A stretch of DNA of 64,000 nucleotides from Leptospira sp. B5-022 (GTDB taxonomy: Bacteria; Spirochaetota; Leptospiria; Leptospirales; Leptospiraceae), in contig NZ_ANIJ01000014.1 in assembly GCF_000347035.1 (NCBI RefSeq), positions 199,366 through 263,365 of the forward strand. Reading direction: 5' to 3'. Below the pieces are notes generated by a model. The model did no database searches, had not been told where the DNA came from, and was given only the letters and a program-made list of their open reading frames with translations. Below are positions 1 to 10,106 of the stretch, in pieces (position 1 is the stretch's first letter; the number at the start of each line of letters is the position of its first letter). Position numbers and translations under genes: made by a program.

Positions 1-947
1 GAAACTGCATCCGAAATGATAACAGGTTGAACGAAAAAATTATCCACTGCTTGCGCGATCAAGATGACCACAAAGATCGCAAACATGAGTTCGTACATTC
101 CCATTCCGTCGTTGATCGAATTCGGATTAAAAATCCCTGCACCTTGCGTGAGGGTCATGAACAATGGAGGAACCATACCGATAATAGGCCCTAAATACGG
201 AATGGAGTTTGCGATCCCTACGAATAAAGCAAATATATAAAAGAATTTTAAACCGATCGCATAAAATCCGATCATTGACACGGCAGTGATGATCGCGCTT
301 TGGATTACCAAACTCCTCAAATAATTGGTGATCTGTTCGTTAATTTTTGCGGTCACCATCAACGTCATTTCGAAATACCGATTCGGGACCAAGCTTACAA
401 TATTTTTGTAAACTCCGTTCCCGTTTAATAAAAACAAAAATGCAAACAACGGTGTGACAACCAAGTATCCGATCAACGTAGGGATCACCGAAACGAGCCC
501 GCTAACCTGAGCATGGATCAACTCGGCAGCTTGTTTTACGAGTTCGTCGGGACGGATCGTATCTTCCCAGCTTGCCGGATAATCGTTGAACCTAAGCTGG
601 AAACCCACTACCAAATATTTGAACTTGGCTTCGTCCATGTCTTGTTTCCAATTCTTGATGATAGGCTGCAAAGTGGAAACAATGGGTGGAGCTACTTCGG
701 TAGCGACTAAATAGATAGGAAGACAGATTAAAAAGATCAGGATCGCTACCGAGAAGATCCTTGGCACTCCCAATGATTCGAAATAGTTTATGGAGCCGTT
801 AAATATATAGAATAGAATTAAAGAAAGAGCGATAGGAACAATCAGAAGTTGAAGGCCTATAGCGAAAAATACGATGGCCGCTCCGACCAAAAAGAAAAAT
901 ATAAATCGGATTACATGTGTGGAGAGCGGTTTCGTAGGATCAGGCAT
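1..947 (-). CDS. AI-2E family transporter (PerM/DUF20-type permease), 3' end outside window
   Basis: Reading the minus strand from an ATG at 947 gives an open frame of 315 codons that runs off the left edge, so the C-terminus is missing. The protein opens with a polar stretch (MPDPTKPLSTH), then two hydrophobic segments, a long soluble loop rich in charged residues (about residues 85-145) and further membrane segments. The stretch NSIPYLGPIIG followed by a hydrophobic run is typical of the AI-2E transporter family, whose members export small molecules or ions; the substrate cannot be told. It is the last visible gene of a five-gene operon and its start codon overlaps the stop of the cyclic-nucleotide-binding gene by 8 nt (ATGCCTGA), suggesting translational coupling. 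Confidence 0.85.
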   Translation of the reverse strand, partial: MPDPTKPLSTHVIRFIFFFLVGAAIVFFAIGLQLLIVPIALSLILFYIFNGSINYFESLGVPRIFSVAILIFLICLPIYLVATEVAPPIVSTLQPIIKNWKQDMDEAKFKYLVVGFQLRFNDYPASWEDTIRPDELVKQAAELIHAQVSGLVSVIPTLIGYLVVTPLFAFLFLLNGNGVYKNIVSLVPNRYFEMTLMVTAKINEQITNYLRSLVIQSAIITAVSMIGFYAIGLKFFYIFALFVGIANSIPYLGPIIGMVPPLFMTLTQGAGIFNPNSINDGMGMYELMFAIFVVILIAQAVDNFFVQPVIISDAV

Positions 948-1467
948 TTTTTTGTCTGCCCTTGTAATATGCTTTTTCCAATAACTGATTGGTCTTTTGA
1001 AGCCTTTCTACTACAACTCCGGTTAGACTCAATAAGATCTCTATACCTATCTTAGGTTTGGTTTCTATAATTTCCTTCAAGTCAGGTTGGAAAAACCCGA
1101 GTAAAGTGGAAGGCTCTTGGGCAATCGCGGTTGCCGTCCTTCTCTCTTCGGAAAATAAGGAAAGTTCTCCAAAAAATGAATGTTGATCCAAATGGGCCAA
1201 ATCCAATTCCACTCCGTCCCTAACGGAACGAATGGCAACTTTTCCGTCAAAGATCATATAAAATCCTGCTCCGGCTTCCCCTTGTCTGAAAATTTCCTCT
1301 CCTTCGGAATATTGCCTAACGTGGACAAGTCTTGCGATCTCGTGCAAGGTCCTTCTTTTCAATTTTCCGAATACGGATGTTTCTCGAAGGAAACGTATGA
1401 TCTCCGGATTGGAGGTTCCCTTCTTCTTTATTATTTTCTTCCAAATGGGGAGTTGCAGAAAATTCAA
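940..1467 (-). CDS. cyclic nucleotide-binding domain protein
   Basis: A 175-residue protein that is essentially one cNMP-binding domain (about residues 25-145). The phosphate-binding cassette is visible as FGELSLFSEERRTATA, with the Gly-Glu pair and the Arg that contact the cyclic phosphate in CAP/PKA-type domains. No helix-turn-helix or kinase domain follows; the tail is a short helical, basic segment. It is therefore likely a stand-alone sensor or regulatory subunit, perhaps for the overlapping permease or the UbiB kinase in the same operon (inference). The start is a TTG two bases after the lspA stop; no ATG lies early in the frame. Whether it binds cAMP or cGMP is not visible. Confidence 0.8.
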   Translation of the reverse strand: MNFLQLPIWKKIIKKKGTSNPEIIRFLRETSVFGKLKRRTLHEIARLVHVRQYSEGEEIFRQGEAGAGFYMIFDGKVAIRSVRDGVELDLAHLDQHSFFGELSLFSEERRTATAIAQEPSTLLGFFQPDLKEIIETKPKIGIEILLSLTGVVVERLQKTNQLLEKAYYKGRQKNA

Positions 1468-1469
1468 AA

Positions 1470-2027
1470 CTACTTCTTATCCTCTTCGATTTTCATGGTA
1501 AGGATCAGGATCACCAGTCCCACGCTCACGCAGGAATCCGCAAAATTAAATGCGGGCCATCTATCGATCAAAAGCCAGTTCGGCCAATCGAAGTCTAAAA
1601 AGTCCACTACTCCGATAAATCTTCCTTCATAACGATTTTCTACAAATCCGAACTCGGCTCCGATCCCGATAATTTTTACGAAAAACTTATCGATAAAATT
1701 CCCGAAGGCTCCTGACATTACCAATGCCCAACCGGCAGGATGGCCTAGGTCCGAATTTTTCCAACGATATGCGATCAGCACTAAGATCGCGACTGCAGTC
1801 AAAGCCAGAGAAGTCCTTGGAAATCCTTGGAAAAGACCCATCACAAAACCCGTATTGAAGGTCAGGGTTAAACGGAAAAAATCCCCTAACAATTCGATCG
1901 GGTTATGAGGTCTTAGGTATAAGATCGCGATATACTTGGTAACCAGATCTATAACTGTTCCAATAATCACACTGATGATGAAGATAGGCGGGTATACCTC
2001 TAAGAATTTCTTTTCGAAATATTTCAC
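1470..2027 (-). CDS. lspA: lipoprotein signal peptidase (signal peptidase II)
   Basis: LspA is an inner-membrane aspartic protease that removes the signal peptide from prolipoproteins after lipidation. The 185-residue sequence has four hydrophobic segments, the Asn-Thr-Gly of the first conserved block (FNTG near residue 58), GNFID near 109, and the two catalytic aspartates: D142 in GVVDFL and D164 in FNFADS. Between GNFID and GVVDF there is an insertion of about 20 residues ([11 protein letters not shown] region) that the common family pattern GNxxDRxxxGxVxDF lacks. The window encodes many lipoproteins that would be its substrates. The start ATG overlaps the stop of the upstream UbiB-like gene by 4 nt (ATGA). 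Confidence 0.93.
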   Translation of the reverse strand: MKYFEKKFLEVYPPIFIISVIIGTVIDLVTKYIAILYLRPHNPIELLGDFFRLTLTFNTGFVMGLFQGFPRTSLALTAVAILVLIAYRWKNSDLGHPAGWALVMSGAFGNFIDKFFVKIIGIGAEFGFVENRYEGRFIGVVDFLDFDWPNWLLIDRWPAFNFADSCVSVGLVILILTMKIEEDKK

Positions 2028-3727
2028 TGACGATTCCTTTTAGTGCTGAATTTATTTTTGATAACTGATAGAGCAAGGAGGATTCCGAAGAAAACGGATA
2101 CTCCATAAGCCACCATTGCTTGAGTTTCGATCCCTTTATCCAATCGATCGGTTCCATAATGGATACCGAAAAGTATAAATGCGGTGCTGATGATCTGATG
2201 ACCTAAAGAGTATATTTTCTTGGTATGTTGTTCCAGATCCGGAAGTTTATAGGCCTGCTTGCCTCGGTTTAAATTTTTAACCGCCTGTAATAATTCCCCA
2301 GGCAGAGAAACGGCCTGACCCCAAATACCGCCTTCCTGGACCAATACCTTCTGCCATTGGTTCTCTCCTTGGAAGACCAGGCCCTTAAACGGTTTTTCCC
2401 CATAATCCAAGACAGTACGATACGGATCCAGGCTTGCAGTAATCCCGACTAGAAGGCCGAGCACTCTTTCCAAAGGAACAAGTGCGGTCGGCAATTGGAT
2501 CATTCGGAGAAGCCCGCGAAGACTGGAATTGATCTCTTTTAGAAATTTCAGATCTTCAGGAGTATGGATCTGCTCAAACTTGATATTTTGAAAAGAGTCC
2601 GTATCAGATAGGAACTTGGACAGTTTTTCCATGGAATAGCGGACTACTTCCTCTACCTTATCCCTATCCGCTTTTTTGGAAACGAGTCCCAACTCATCCA
2701 ATGCCTCTACGAGTGCCGGATAGTCCTTTGTCATTGCGCATAGTATAATCTTTCTAAGTGCAATTGCCTGGCTGGGAGGAATTTCTCCCACTGCTCCGAA
2801 ATCTATAAAACAAAGTTTTTCATCCGGAGTATAGATCATATTTCCCGGATGAGGATCCGCATGATAAAACCTATATTCGAATATCATAAGAATATAAGCT
2901 CTGATCAATAGGTCCACCGGTCTGGACTTAGCTTGTCCTTTTTTTAAAGTGCCTGCCTGAGTAATACGGATCCCTTCAATAAATTGAGCGGTCAAAACAC
3001 TCTTACCGCTCCATTCTGGGATGAGTTTCGGAAAAACGTAATCCGGCTCTTCCGCAAAATATCTTGCCATACGATCCATGGACTCCGCTTCTAATCGAAG
3101 ATCCGTTTCTCTACCGACTAACTTTGCAATTTCCTTATGTACGATCTTAAAATCGAATCGGACCAGGAATCGGTTGATCCTTTTTAGGAATTTACGAACG
3201 GCCTTTAGATCTTTTTCGATTATATCTTCGATGCCGGGATATAAAATTTTAACCGCTACTTTTTCTCCCTTAAAAGTGGCGGAATGCACCTGAGCAATGG
3301 ATGCCGAAGCGAGAGGTGCTTCCGAAATATCCGGAAAAACTTCCGCAATCTCTTTTCCGAATTCTTTTTTGAATCTTTCCTTAATTTCCGCAAAAGGATG
3401 AGGGGGAACACGATCCTGCAAATCTTGCAAAGGATCGGTAAAACTTTCAGGGAATAAATGAGATAGTGACGCGAAATATTGACCGAGTTTTATGTATACT
3501 CCTCCCATCTTCAGGAAGAAGTCCCTACATTCTAAGCCCAATGATTTATAAAATTCTAATTCTCTTTCTTCTCTAGATTTGGATGAAAGAAATAATCTTA
3601 CGAATTTATAATACCAGAATAGACTGAATATTTTTTTCCAAAGAAAGAAACTCCCTCTGTAGTATCTTCCTCTTGCGGAATAAGAAGGTAATTGATTGGA
3701 ATTTGTGGACTGGGGGCTTACCTGCAT
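2024..3727 (-). CDS. UbiB/ABC1 (ADCK) family atypical kinase
   Basis: A 567-residue member of the UbiB/ADCK family of atypical protein-kinase-like ATPases. Visible motifs in order: the family-specific KLGQ motif (YIKLGQYFA), the Ala-rich loop with [11 protein letters not shown], the [10 protein letters not shown] lysine, the catalytic DPHPGNM and the metal-binding IDFGAVG. Two hydrophobic segments near the C-terminus ([10 protein letters not shown] and the FFGILLALS region) would anchor it in the inner membrane. Family members support isoprenoid quinone synthesis or lipid handling; Leptospira uses menaquinone, so a ubiquinone-specific role is unlikely. Four nt separate it from the preceding oxidoreductase gene and it overlaps lspA by 4 nt. 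Confidence 0.88.
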   Translation of the reverse strand: MQVSPQSTNSNQLPSYSARGRYYRGSFFLWKKIFSLFWYYKFVRLFLSSKSREERELEFYKSLGLECRDFFLKMGGVYIKLGQYFASLSHLFPESFTDPLQDLQDRVPPHPFAEIKERFKKEFGKEIAEVFPDISEAPLASASIAQVHSATFKGEKVAVKILYPGIEDIIEKDLKAVRKFLKRINRFLVRFDFKIVHKEIAKLVGRETDLRLEAESMDRMARYFAEEPDYVFPKLIPEWSGKSVLTAQFIEGIRITQAGTLKKGQAKSRPVDLLIRAYILMIFEYRFYHADPHPGNMIYTPDEKLCFIDFGAVGEIPPSQAIALRKIILCAMTKDYPALVEALDELGLVSKKADRDKVEEVVRYSMEKLSKFLSDTDSFQNIKFEQIHTPEDLKFLKEINSSLRGLLRMIQLPTALVPLERVLGLLVGITASLDPYRTVLDYGEKPFKGLVFQGENQWQKVLVQEGGIWGQAVSLPGELLQAVKNLNRGKQAYKLPDLEQHTKKIYSLGHQIISTAFILFGIHYGTDRLDKGIETQAMVAYGVSVFFGILLALSVIKNKFSTKRNRQ

Positions 3728-3731
3728 ACGA

Positions 3732-4787
3732 TTAGATTTCCGAAACCGTTCTGATCTCGGCGCCGGTCTTGATCTTATGTAAAAGTTCCATGATGCCTAG
3801 ATTTTCTCCGATGTCCCCGGTCATTCCTTTCGATTTTCCCGTAAGAACTTTGTGTATCTCCGCATAAAGGTTCATAAAGGGGTTCGATCCGAGGAATGAT
3901 TTTTCGGGAAATGAGACTTCCGTCAAACTATTAAATCCCTTGTATTTCTTAGAAGGTTTGGAAACAAAAAGTCTCATACCGTCATTGGAAAGAAGGATAC
4001 GGGCCTCCTCGGTCATAATATCCATTTCGAATTGGAAATATTTTCTCATTCCCCCCGCCTCCAAAAACACGGCAGGGCCGGATTTATATTCCAAGAACGC
4101 GAGCGCTCGATCTTCTATCGGAATTCCCTTTCTTCTAGTTAAAGAAGATCGGATCCGATCCGGTTTACCCAAAAACCAATACACCAAATCCACTGCATGA
4201 GTTCCGTCATGGAATAAGGGTCCTGTCCTTCCTTGGAAGGCTCTACCCGGAGACAAGGCGGAAGTCAAAACCGAGGCGCGGATCGTTCGTATAGGTCCGT
4301 ACTTGCGGGAATCCAGAACCTCCTTAGCCCATAGATATTTGGGATGGTATCTTCTCTCATGATTGATCCAAATACGGATCCCTTTTTTACGCGAAATTTT
4401 CTCCAAATCCTTAGCCTGAAGGAAAGTCTCACAAACCGGTTTTTCGATCAGAAAATTTTTAATACCTTTTTCGATCCATTCCAACGCATTACGATAATGA
4501 GATTCGGAAGGACTTGAAATGATCGCAAGGTCCGGTTTTATATTAGAAGGAAAATGATCTGGATCGGAGAAGGTCAGATCTCGGGGGAATTTCCACTGTT
4601 TGCGAAACGTCTCCCTTTTATCCGGATTCGGATCCACTCCCCCCACAAGTTCAAAATTCTTTTTCCCCCAAGAAGAAAATAGGACCCCGGAGTGAGTGCA
4701 AGGTTTGGACCGATATGGATCTTTTTCCAAGGAAGAAGCGATCCGTCCCAAACCGATTAAAACAACCTTGGTTTTTCGCATCCGCAT
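3732..4787 (-). CDS. Gfo/Idh/MocA family NAD(P)-dependent oxidoreductase
   Basis: The 351-residue protein begins with a Rossmann fold (KVVLIGLGRIASSL) and carries the family hallmark EKP motif (NFLIEKPVC, about residue 120) in the nicotinamide site, followed by the mixed alpha/beta substrate domain with FHDGTHAVDLVYW (a His-Asp pair at the usual catalytic position). The natural substrate, probably a sugar or cyclitol derivative, is not visible. It is the first gene of the minus-strand operon and is divergent from murF, with about 85 bp between starts that must contain both promoters. A second ATG six bases downstream (4781) is an equally good start. Confidence 0.82.
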   Translation of the reverse strand: MRMRKTKVVLIGLGRIASSLEKDPYRSKPCTHSGVLFSSWGKKNFELVGGVDPNPDKRETFRKQWKFPRDLTFSDPDHFPSNIKPDLAIISSPSESHYRNALEWIEKGIKNFLIEKPVCETFLQAKDLEKISRKKGIRIWINHERRYHPKYLWAKEVLDSRKYGPIRTIRASVLTSALSPGRAFQGRTGPLFHDGTHAVDLVYWFLGKPDRIRSSLTRRKGIPIEDRALAFLEYKSGPAVFLEAGGMRKYFQFEMDIMTEEARILLSNDGMRLFVSKPSKKYKGFNSLTEVSFPEKSFLGSNPFMNLYAEIHKVLTGKSKGMTGDIGENLGIMELLHKIKTGAEIRTVSEI

Positions 4788-4870
4788 ACTTGATAACCCG
4801 GACCGGAACTCTGCAAGAGGAATTTTTAAAAATAGACTGCGAGTATTTTAGGAGGGAAGATATTGGGCGC

Positions 4871-6283
4871 ATGAAAGCCCCATTCCAATACGATCCGGAA
4901 ACAGTAAGAAGGATATTACAATGCCCGTCGGACTTCTCCTTTCAAAAAGAATCGGAGATCACAAGCATAAGCACGGTATCCGGAATGGTGGAACCGGGAA
5001 GTTTATTCGTACCCTTGAGGGGAAATCGGGACGGACATGTATTTATTTTAGATGCCTTGGAAAAAGGAACCTCTTATTTTTTATGCGAGAAAGGCCATCC
5101 AATTTTAGAAACTCTCACCCAGGAACAAAGATCGAAAGCGATCCAAGTCAAGGACACATTACTCGCTCTAGGAAAACTGGCTTCATTTCATCGATCCAGA
5201 TTCAACCCCGTCTTGATCGCAGTCACAGGTTCCAGCGGAAAGACAACCACGAAAGAGATCCTGTCCTCTTGCCTTTCCCCTTTGGAAGAAGGTTTGGTAG
5301 TCACTGAAAAAAACTATAATAACGAGATCGGAGTGCCTTTCACATTATTTAGGATCAATCCTAAAACCAGATACGTTGTCTGCGAGATGGGAATGAACCA
5401 TGCCGGGGAAATTTCCAGGTTAACCAAAATGGCAAGGCCGGATTATTCAGTTATCACAACGATCGGAACCGCACATATAGAATTATTAGGTTCTAAAAAA
5501 GGGATCGCAAAAGCAAAATCGGAAATTCTGGAAGGGATGAACAAAGATGGAGTATTATTCTATCCTGAATCCGGAGAATATAAGAATTTTCTAAAGCGAA
5601 GATGCCTACGTTACGGGATCAAATTCAAATCGATCCCTCTAAAAAGAAGGTTAGAGATCGTCGAAACCACTAGGGAAGGATTTAAGATCTCATTCCTAAA
5701 TTATTCTTTGGATTGGAGCCTTCCAGGGATCAAACTCCTGGAAAACTTGGCATTATGTGTTTCGGTTTTGGAGGAATTAGGAACTCCTACGGATTGGATC
5801 CAGAACGGCATTCAAAACTTCAGATCCGGCGACAAACGATTGGATTTCCAAGAAGGAAATTATAAAATTCTAAACGATACGTATAATGCAAATAGAGAAT
5901 CCATGTTGTCTTCTCTGGAGGCTTGCTCCCAAATTTCCGGAGAAGAAGGATTTTATGCAGTACTCGGAGACATGAAAGAAGTGGGAAATTATTCCCGTAA
6001 GTTCCATACCGAGATCGGAAATTTTGCCGCAAGTTTAAAAAACTGCAAAGGAATCTTTTTATTCGGATCGGAATCTTCTCATGCGCTAAAGAGTTTCCGG
6101 AAAAAAGCAAAGTCCGGCCTTCTATCCTTTTCTTTTCCGGGAAACGAAGAAGGACTCAAAAACTTAGTGGATACGATCCGTAGAGAAGTACCCAAGGGTT
6201 CTTATTTATTAGCGAAGGCCTCGCGAGGAATGAAATTAGAAAGAGCCGTAGAAGAATTAAATTCAGGAATCAACGGTTTCTAA
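4871..6283 (+). CDS. murF: UDP-N-acetylmuramoyl-tripeptide--D-alanyl-D-alanine ligase
   Basis: MurF adds D-Ala-D-Ala to the UDP-MurNAc tripeptide in the cytoplasmic phase of peptidoglycan synthesis. The 470-residue protein has the Mur ligase ATP loop GSSGKTTTKE, the central-domain block EMGMNHAGEI, and in the C-terminal domain NDTYNANRES and LGDMKEVG, the pattern specific to MurF rather than MurC/D/E. The frame is open upstream to 4715, but that extension overlaps the divergent oxidoreductase start and is unlike the family; ATG 4871 gives a normal N-terminus (MKAPFQYDPE). A GGAGGG lies 15 nt upstream of that ATG, rather far. It stands apart from the mur cluster at 14959-22647 and is followed by purE after 48 bp. 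Confidence 0.92.
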   Translation: MKAPFQYDPETVRRILQCPSDFSFQKESEITSISTVSGMVEPGSLFVPLRGNRDGHVFILDALEKGTSYFLCEKGHPILETLTQEQRSKAIQVKDTLLALGKLASFHRSRFNPVLIAVTGSSGKTTTKEILSSCLSPLEEGLVVTEKNYNNEIGVPFTLFRINPKTRYVVCEMGMNHAGEISRLTKMARPDYSVITTIGTAHIELLGSKKGIAKAKSEILEGMNKDGVLFYPESGEYKNFLKRRCLRYGIKFKSIPLKRRLEIVETTREGFKISFLNYSLDWSLPGIKLLENLALCVSVLEELGTPTDWIQNGIQNFRSGDKRLDFQEGNYKILNDTYNANRESMLSSLEACSQISGEEGFYAVLGDMKEVGNYSRKFHTEIGNFAASLKNCKGIFLFGSESSHALKSFRKKAKSGLLSFSFPGNEEGLKNLVDTIRREVPKGSYLLAKASRGMKLERAVEELNSGINGF

Positions 6284-6331
6284 AACGTTTTCGGACTTGC
6301 CTCGGAGTCGACCATAAAGGAATTTGCTAGT

Positions 6332-6820
6332 GTGAAAACGAAAGTTGCCGTTATAATGGGAAGCAGTTCCGATTGGGAAACCATGAAAGAAGCGGTCTCC
6401 ATCCTGAAACAATTCGGGATAGATAGTCATACCGAGATCGTATCCGCACATCGTTCTCCAGAACTATTATTCGAATTTTCCAAAACCGCGAGATCCAAAG
6501 GATTCGAGATTATTATCGCGGGAGCCGGTGGTGCGGCCCATCTTCCAGGAATGGTGGCGTCTCTTACAACTCTGCCTGTATTAGGAGTGCCTGTTCAAAG
6601 TAAGGCACTATCGGGATTAGACAGTTTATTATCCATAGTGCAGATGCCGGGAGGAGTTCCGGTCGGAACGCTTGCGATCGGTACTGCGGGTGCGAAAAAT
6701 GCAGGATTACTAGCTGCAAGAATACTATCCCTGCAAGACGAAAACTTATCCGAAAAATTGGAACAATACAGAAACGATATCAAAGAAGAAGCATTGTCCA
6801 AGAACAAAGACCTAATATGA
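6332..6820 (+). CDS. purE: N5-carboxyaminoimidazole ribonucleotide mutase
   Basis: PurE moves the carboxylate of N5-CAIR to C4 in purine biosynthesis. The 162-residue protein shows the class I PurE pattern: [11 protein letters not shown] at the N-terminus, the catalytic [19 protein letters not shown] and [14 protein letters not shown], ending in the helical [13 protein letters not shown]. The start is GTG at 6332 with AAAGGA about ten bases upstream; the ATG further in would remove the first beta strand. Its stop overlaps the purK start by 4 nt (ATGA), so the two enzymes of the bacterial CAIR route are translationally coupled. Confidence 0.95.
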   Translation: MKTKVAVIMGSSSDWETMKEAVSILKQFGIDSHTEIVSAHRSPELLFEFSKTARSKGFEIIIAGAGGAAHLPGMVASLTTLPVLGVPVQSKALSGLDSLLSIVQMPGGVPVGTLAIGTAGAKNAGLLAARILSLQDENLSEKLEQYRNDIKEEALSKNKDLI

Positions 6821-7935
6821 AAAAAAATCTACTTCCTCCCGCAAGGCTTGGAGTGATGGGATCGGGGCAGCTTGGAAGAATGTTCGCCCAAGAAGCGATC
6901 CGAATGGGTTATCAGGTATCCGTTTATTCTCCGGAGCGAAATAGTCCCGCCTCCTTAGTGGGAGCTAATGAGACTGTTGCACCATACGAAGACGAAGAAT
7001 CACTTCAAATATTTCTAAGGTCCATCGACGCACTTACATTCGAATTCGAGAATATACCCGGAGGAGAATTGAACTTCATCTCCGAATATTCCAGAAAATC
7101 CTCTCTCCCGGTCTTTCCAAGTCCGGAGTGTATCCGGATCGCACAACATAGGATCAGGGAAAAAACATTATTTTCTAAATTAGGACTTCCTACTGTACCT
7201 TTTTATCCGATCACAAATAAAGCGGAAGCTGAAAAAGCGGCAGAGACATCCAAGTTCCCCGCTGTCCTAAAAACTTCTTCTTTCGGATACGACGGAAAAG
7301 GACAGACAAAATTCAGAACCAAAGAAGAATTCAGGGCATGGGTCGGTTCATTGGGACAAGAACCGCTCGATCTGATCTTAGAAGAATGGTACGAGTTCGA
7401 CAAAGAAGGTTCTGTCATTTTAGCAAGGGACCAAGAAGGAAATACACTATGTTATTCACCTTCCGAAAATATTCATAAAAATCATATCTTGGACACCACT
7501 ATCCATCCGGGAAATTTTACGGACTCGATCAAAAGACAAATGGTCGAATCCGCCAAAATCCTTGCAAAAGGAATCGGATATGTAGGCGTATTCGGTCTGG
7601 AATTCTTTATCAAAGGTGATAAGATCGTCCTAAATGAATTTGCTCCAAGACCGCATAACTCAGGTCATTTCTCGCAAAACGGAGCGAATATCTCCCAGTT
7701 CCAACTCCAACTCAGATGTCTCACGGGACTTCCGCTTCCTTCAGAACTTTCTTCTCATCCATCTTCCATGAAAAATATATTAGGCCAGGACTATCTTCCC
7801 GATTCGACTCTTTGGGCGAAATATCTTGCGGACGAAAGATACACGTTACATCTTTACGGCAAGTCCGAGCCGAGACAAGATCGGAAAATGGGACATTGGA
7901 ATTATGTGGGAGAAAGACCGGAAAAGGCGTTTTAG
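6817..7935 (+). CDS. purK: 5-(carboxyamino)imidazole ribonucleotide synthase
   Basis: PurK is the ATP-grasp enzyme that carboxylates AIR to N5-CAIR using bicarbonate, giving the substrate of the adjacent PurE. The 372-residue sequence has the N-terminal dinucleotide-like loop [12 protein letters not shown], the ATP-grasp core with [16 protein letters not shown], and the metal-site block [14 protein letters not shown]. Length is usual. The stop lies inside the convergent neighbour: the two genes overlap tail to tail by 4 nt (7932-7935). Confidence 0.94.
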   Translation: MKKNLLPPARLGVMGSGQLGRMFAQEAIRMGYQVSVYSPERNSPASLVGANETVAPYEDEESLQIFLRSIDALTFEFENIPGGELNFISEYSRKSSLPVFPSPECIRIAQHRIREKTLFSKLGLPTVPFYPITNKAEAEKAAETSKFPAVLKTSSFGYDGKGQTKFRTKEEFRAWVGSLGQEPLDLILEEWYEFDKEGSVILARDQEGNTLCYSPSENIHKNHILDTTIHPGNFTDSIKRQMVESAKILAKGIGYVGVFGLEFFIKGDKIVLNEFAPRPHNSGHFSQNGANISQFQLQLRCLTGLPLPSELSSHPSSMKNILGQDYLPDSTLWAKYLADERYTLHLYGKSEPRQDRKMGHWNYVGERPEKAF

Positions 7936-8870
7936 TTAACTTTTGGGCTGTCAAAATAAGTTTTTAATACGTAACTGATTGACCAGAAGGCAAAATCCAG
8001 AACGATAGACCACAATCTTAAAAGTATTACAGAAACGATCACAATCTCATCAGGTAGTATTTTAGATAATAATACCAACTGGATCCCGTCTCTAACTCCC
8101 AACCCGCTCGGAACAAAAATCACTACGATCCCTATTACACCTGCTAAGGTCGTAACTCCAGAAACATAGACTAATTCTGCATATTCCAATGCGGGATATA
8201 CAGTTTTTAGAATAAAGAAAAACGGAATACCACTGACCGCATGTATAAGAGAAAATATAATACCAACTTGCAAAAGAGTAGACCATCGGAAACGAATACC
8301 TTCGTCTAACTCTTCCTTTTTTACGATTTTATATGCTTTGCGAAATATAAAATTAAAAACGCTCGGATACAAAAAAAATGCAAATCCGATCAGTATTAAT
8401 AGTAAGATATAACGAACCTGAGATTGTAAAAAAGGAAGCCTATCAGAAGCAACTATGAATAGAATTGCTACGACCGCTCCGGTAAAAATCTGAACCGCAG
8501 CCTCCAGAAAAGAAGTTAACAATAATACTTTTTTGCTAATTCCTTGCTCTGTAGCAAAGTATACCTTCCCCGCTATCCATAACACGGAACCTGGAATGTA
8601 TCTGCCTAACCAAGACTTGGCGTATACATAATTCAATTGCAGATACGAATTGATCTTTTGTCCGAAGGATTTGATCAAAAAGACCCAGGCAAGCGGGCTT
8701 ATAAATCGGATGAACAAACTAATCGGAACGGATAATAGAATATAAAACCAATTAAATTCTATATCGTAAAATTTGGACCATTCTATTTTTCTAAAATAGA
8801 ATGCTAAAAAGGATAATATGAGTAAGTACAATACGATCGAAACATACGTACTTCTTTTCTTTTTATCCAT
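7932..8870 (-). CDS. flippase-like membrane protein (LPG synthase TM / UPF0104 family)
   Basis: A 312-residue polytopic protein with about eight hydrophobic segments. The charged motif EQGISKKVLLLTSFLEAAVQ and the later GIVVIFVPSGLGVRDG are typical of the family that includes the membrane domain of lysylphosphatidylglycerol synthase/flippase and the flippase-like proteins found in glycan clusters. It lies at the end of a run of five glycosyltransferase-type genes and overlaps the pyruvyl transferase by 8 nt, so a role in moving or presenting the lipid-linked product of this cluster is a reasonable inference. No lysyl transferase domain is attached. Confidence 0.75.
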   Translation of the reverse strand: MDKKKRSTYVSIVLYLLILSFLAFYFRKIEWSKFYDIEFNWFYILLSVPISLFIRFISPLAWVFLIKSFGQKINSYLQLNYVYAKSWLGRYIPGSVLWIAGKVYFATEQGISKKVLLLTSFLEAAVQIFTGAVVAILFIVASDRLPFLQSQVRYILLLILIGFAFFLYPSVFNFIFRKAYKIVKKEELDEGIRFRWSTLLQVGIIFSLIHAVSGIPFFFILKTVYPALEYAELVYVSGVTTLAGVIGIVVIFVPSGLGVRDGIQLVLLSKILPDEIVIVSVILLRLWSIVLDFAFWSISYVLKTYFDSPKVN

Positions 8871-10050
8871 TTATACTCAGAACTGTTTTTGAATTTTTCA
8901 AAACCAAGCTCCTCAGCTGATTGATCCTAACATGTAAATGTTTTGCGGTTTTAGCCCTATTCGTAAATGCTTTCTGCAGAACGGCAATCAGTTCTTTTTC
9001 GGTAAAATTGAAAAGATCCAAATTGTATTCGCTCAATTCCAATCTTTCCATAAGATCGACTACTTTCTTTTCGTAAGCGATAGATACCACTGGAGTTTCC
9101 ATAGAAGAAGAAAGTAAAACTGCGTGTAGTCTCATTCCTAATAATAGATATGAGTTCTTAAAGAGCGCTATCGCTACATCCGGCCTTAGCTCTTCGTCGA
9201 TAAATACTATATTTTTAGATTTACATTTTCCTAAAACTTCTTTGATCAAAGGAAGATCGCTATCCGGTCCGTAAAAGTGCATCGCCATAAACACAACTTT
9301 ATCCACTTTTGAAGAAATTGAATCGATCGCTTTGGCCAATTTTACAGGAGTGCTTTCGATGACATCGTCGCTCATTTTTTCTTCTAGATAGAGTCGTTTT
9401 TGTTCTTGAGATAAGAATCTTGGAGAAACGATTAACTTTTTCTCTTTTAGTTTTAAACCGTTCCTGTTTAAGACTTCTTCCAACTCACTCTCATTTGCAG
9501 GAGGTGCAAAGAAAGCGGAGTCCGCGGTAAACTCCACGGATTGAACGTCTAATTTTTTCAGTTCCTCTAAGGAGCCGCTATCTCTTACACTCTTATACTT
9601 TGCCTTATTCAGTACAAAAGGTATGTAGAATTTTCCGTATTTATTATAGATCTTTTTTACTCCTGCTCCGAAAAGGATGAAAGGTTTTCTAAAGATCACA
9701 GGTAAAAAGAAATATAAGGTCCTCACTAAGTGAGAATGGTCGAAAATAGGAGTCCCACCACTTATGATCACGAAGTCGACATCCCAAAAAGTTTTTAAGA
9801 TCTGGAACCAACGGATCGGATTGATAATATCTTTTTTTAATAAAGCCTTCATCGGAGTGACACCTTTAGTGGCGGTGTAATCCGGATCCGTAGTTAAGGC
9901 TCGGATATAATATTCTTTCCGGGGATTTGCTTTTTTAATTAATTCTTTAACCCCTAAGAGGATGGCTGAATCACCAATATTACGGCTACCATACCAACCC
10001 CCCCAAATTAAAAAGGTAAAAATTTTCTTAGGTCTATGTAAATCGCTCAT
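8863..10050 (-). CDS. polysaccharide pyruvyl transferase family protein
   Basis: The 395-residue sequence shows the pyruvyl transferase pattern: an N-terminal GGWYGSRNIGDSAIL, VIISGGTPIFD, a GAGVKKI turn, SVRDSGSLEEL, and the C-terminal MRLHAVLLSSSMETPVVSIAYEKKV, as in CsaB and WcaK/AmsJ relatives. Members transfer pyruvate from PEP to sugars of surface polysaccharides, creating negatively charged ketals. Here it sits between a GT4 and a flippase-like gene, so the acceptor is probably the glycan built by this cluster (inference). It overlaps the downstream gene by 8 nt; a gap of 56 bp separates it from the upstream GT4. Confidence 0.83.
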   Translation of the reverse strand: MSDLHRPKKIFTFLIWGGWYGSRNIGDSAILLGVKELIKKANPRKEYYIRALTTDPDYTATKGVTPMKALLKKDIINPIRWFQILKTFWDVDFVIISGGTPIFDHSHLVRTLYFFLPVIFRKPFILFGAGVKKIYNKYGKFYIPFVLNKAKYKSVRDSGSLEELKKLDVQSVEFTADSAFFAPPANESELEEVLNRNGLKLKEKKLIVSPRFLSQEQKRLYLEEKMSDDVIESTPVKLAKAIDSISSKVDKVVFMAMHFYGPDSDLPLIKEVLGKCKSKNIVFIDEELRPDVAIALFKNSYLLLGMRLHAVLLSSSMETPVVSIAYEKKVVDLMERLELSEYNLDLFNFTEKELIAVLQKAFTNRAKTAKHLHVRINQLRSLVLKNSKTVLSING

Positions 10051-10106
10051 ATTTTTCCGATTATATTTATTATAAAAAATGACTTTTTTAGATCAGAGAA
10101 TCTTCT

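Noticed and set aside
1180..1632. 150-residue frame opposite the cNMP-binding gene and lspA
   Set aside because: It lies antisense over two well-supported genes and has no family traits; a shadow frame.
4715..4870. Longer murF start
   Set aside because: The extension would overlap the divergent oxidoreductase gene and adds 52 residues not usual for MurF; ATG 4871 fits the family.
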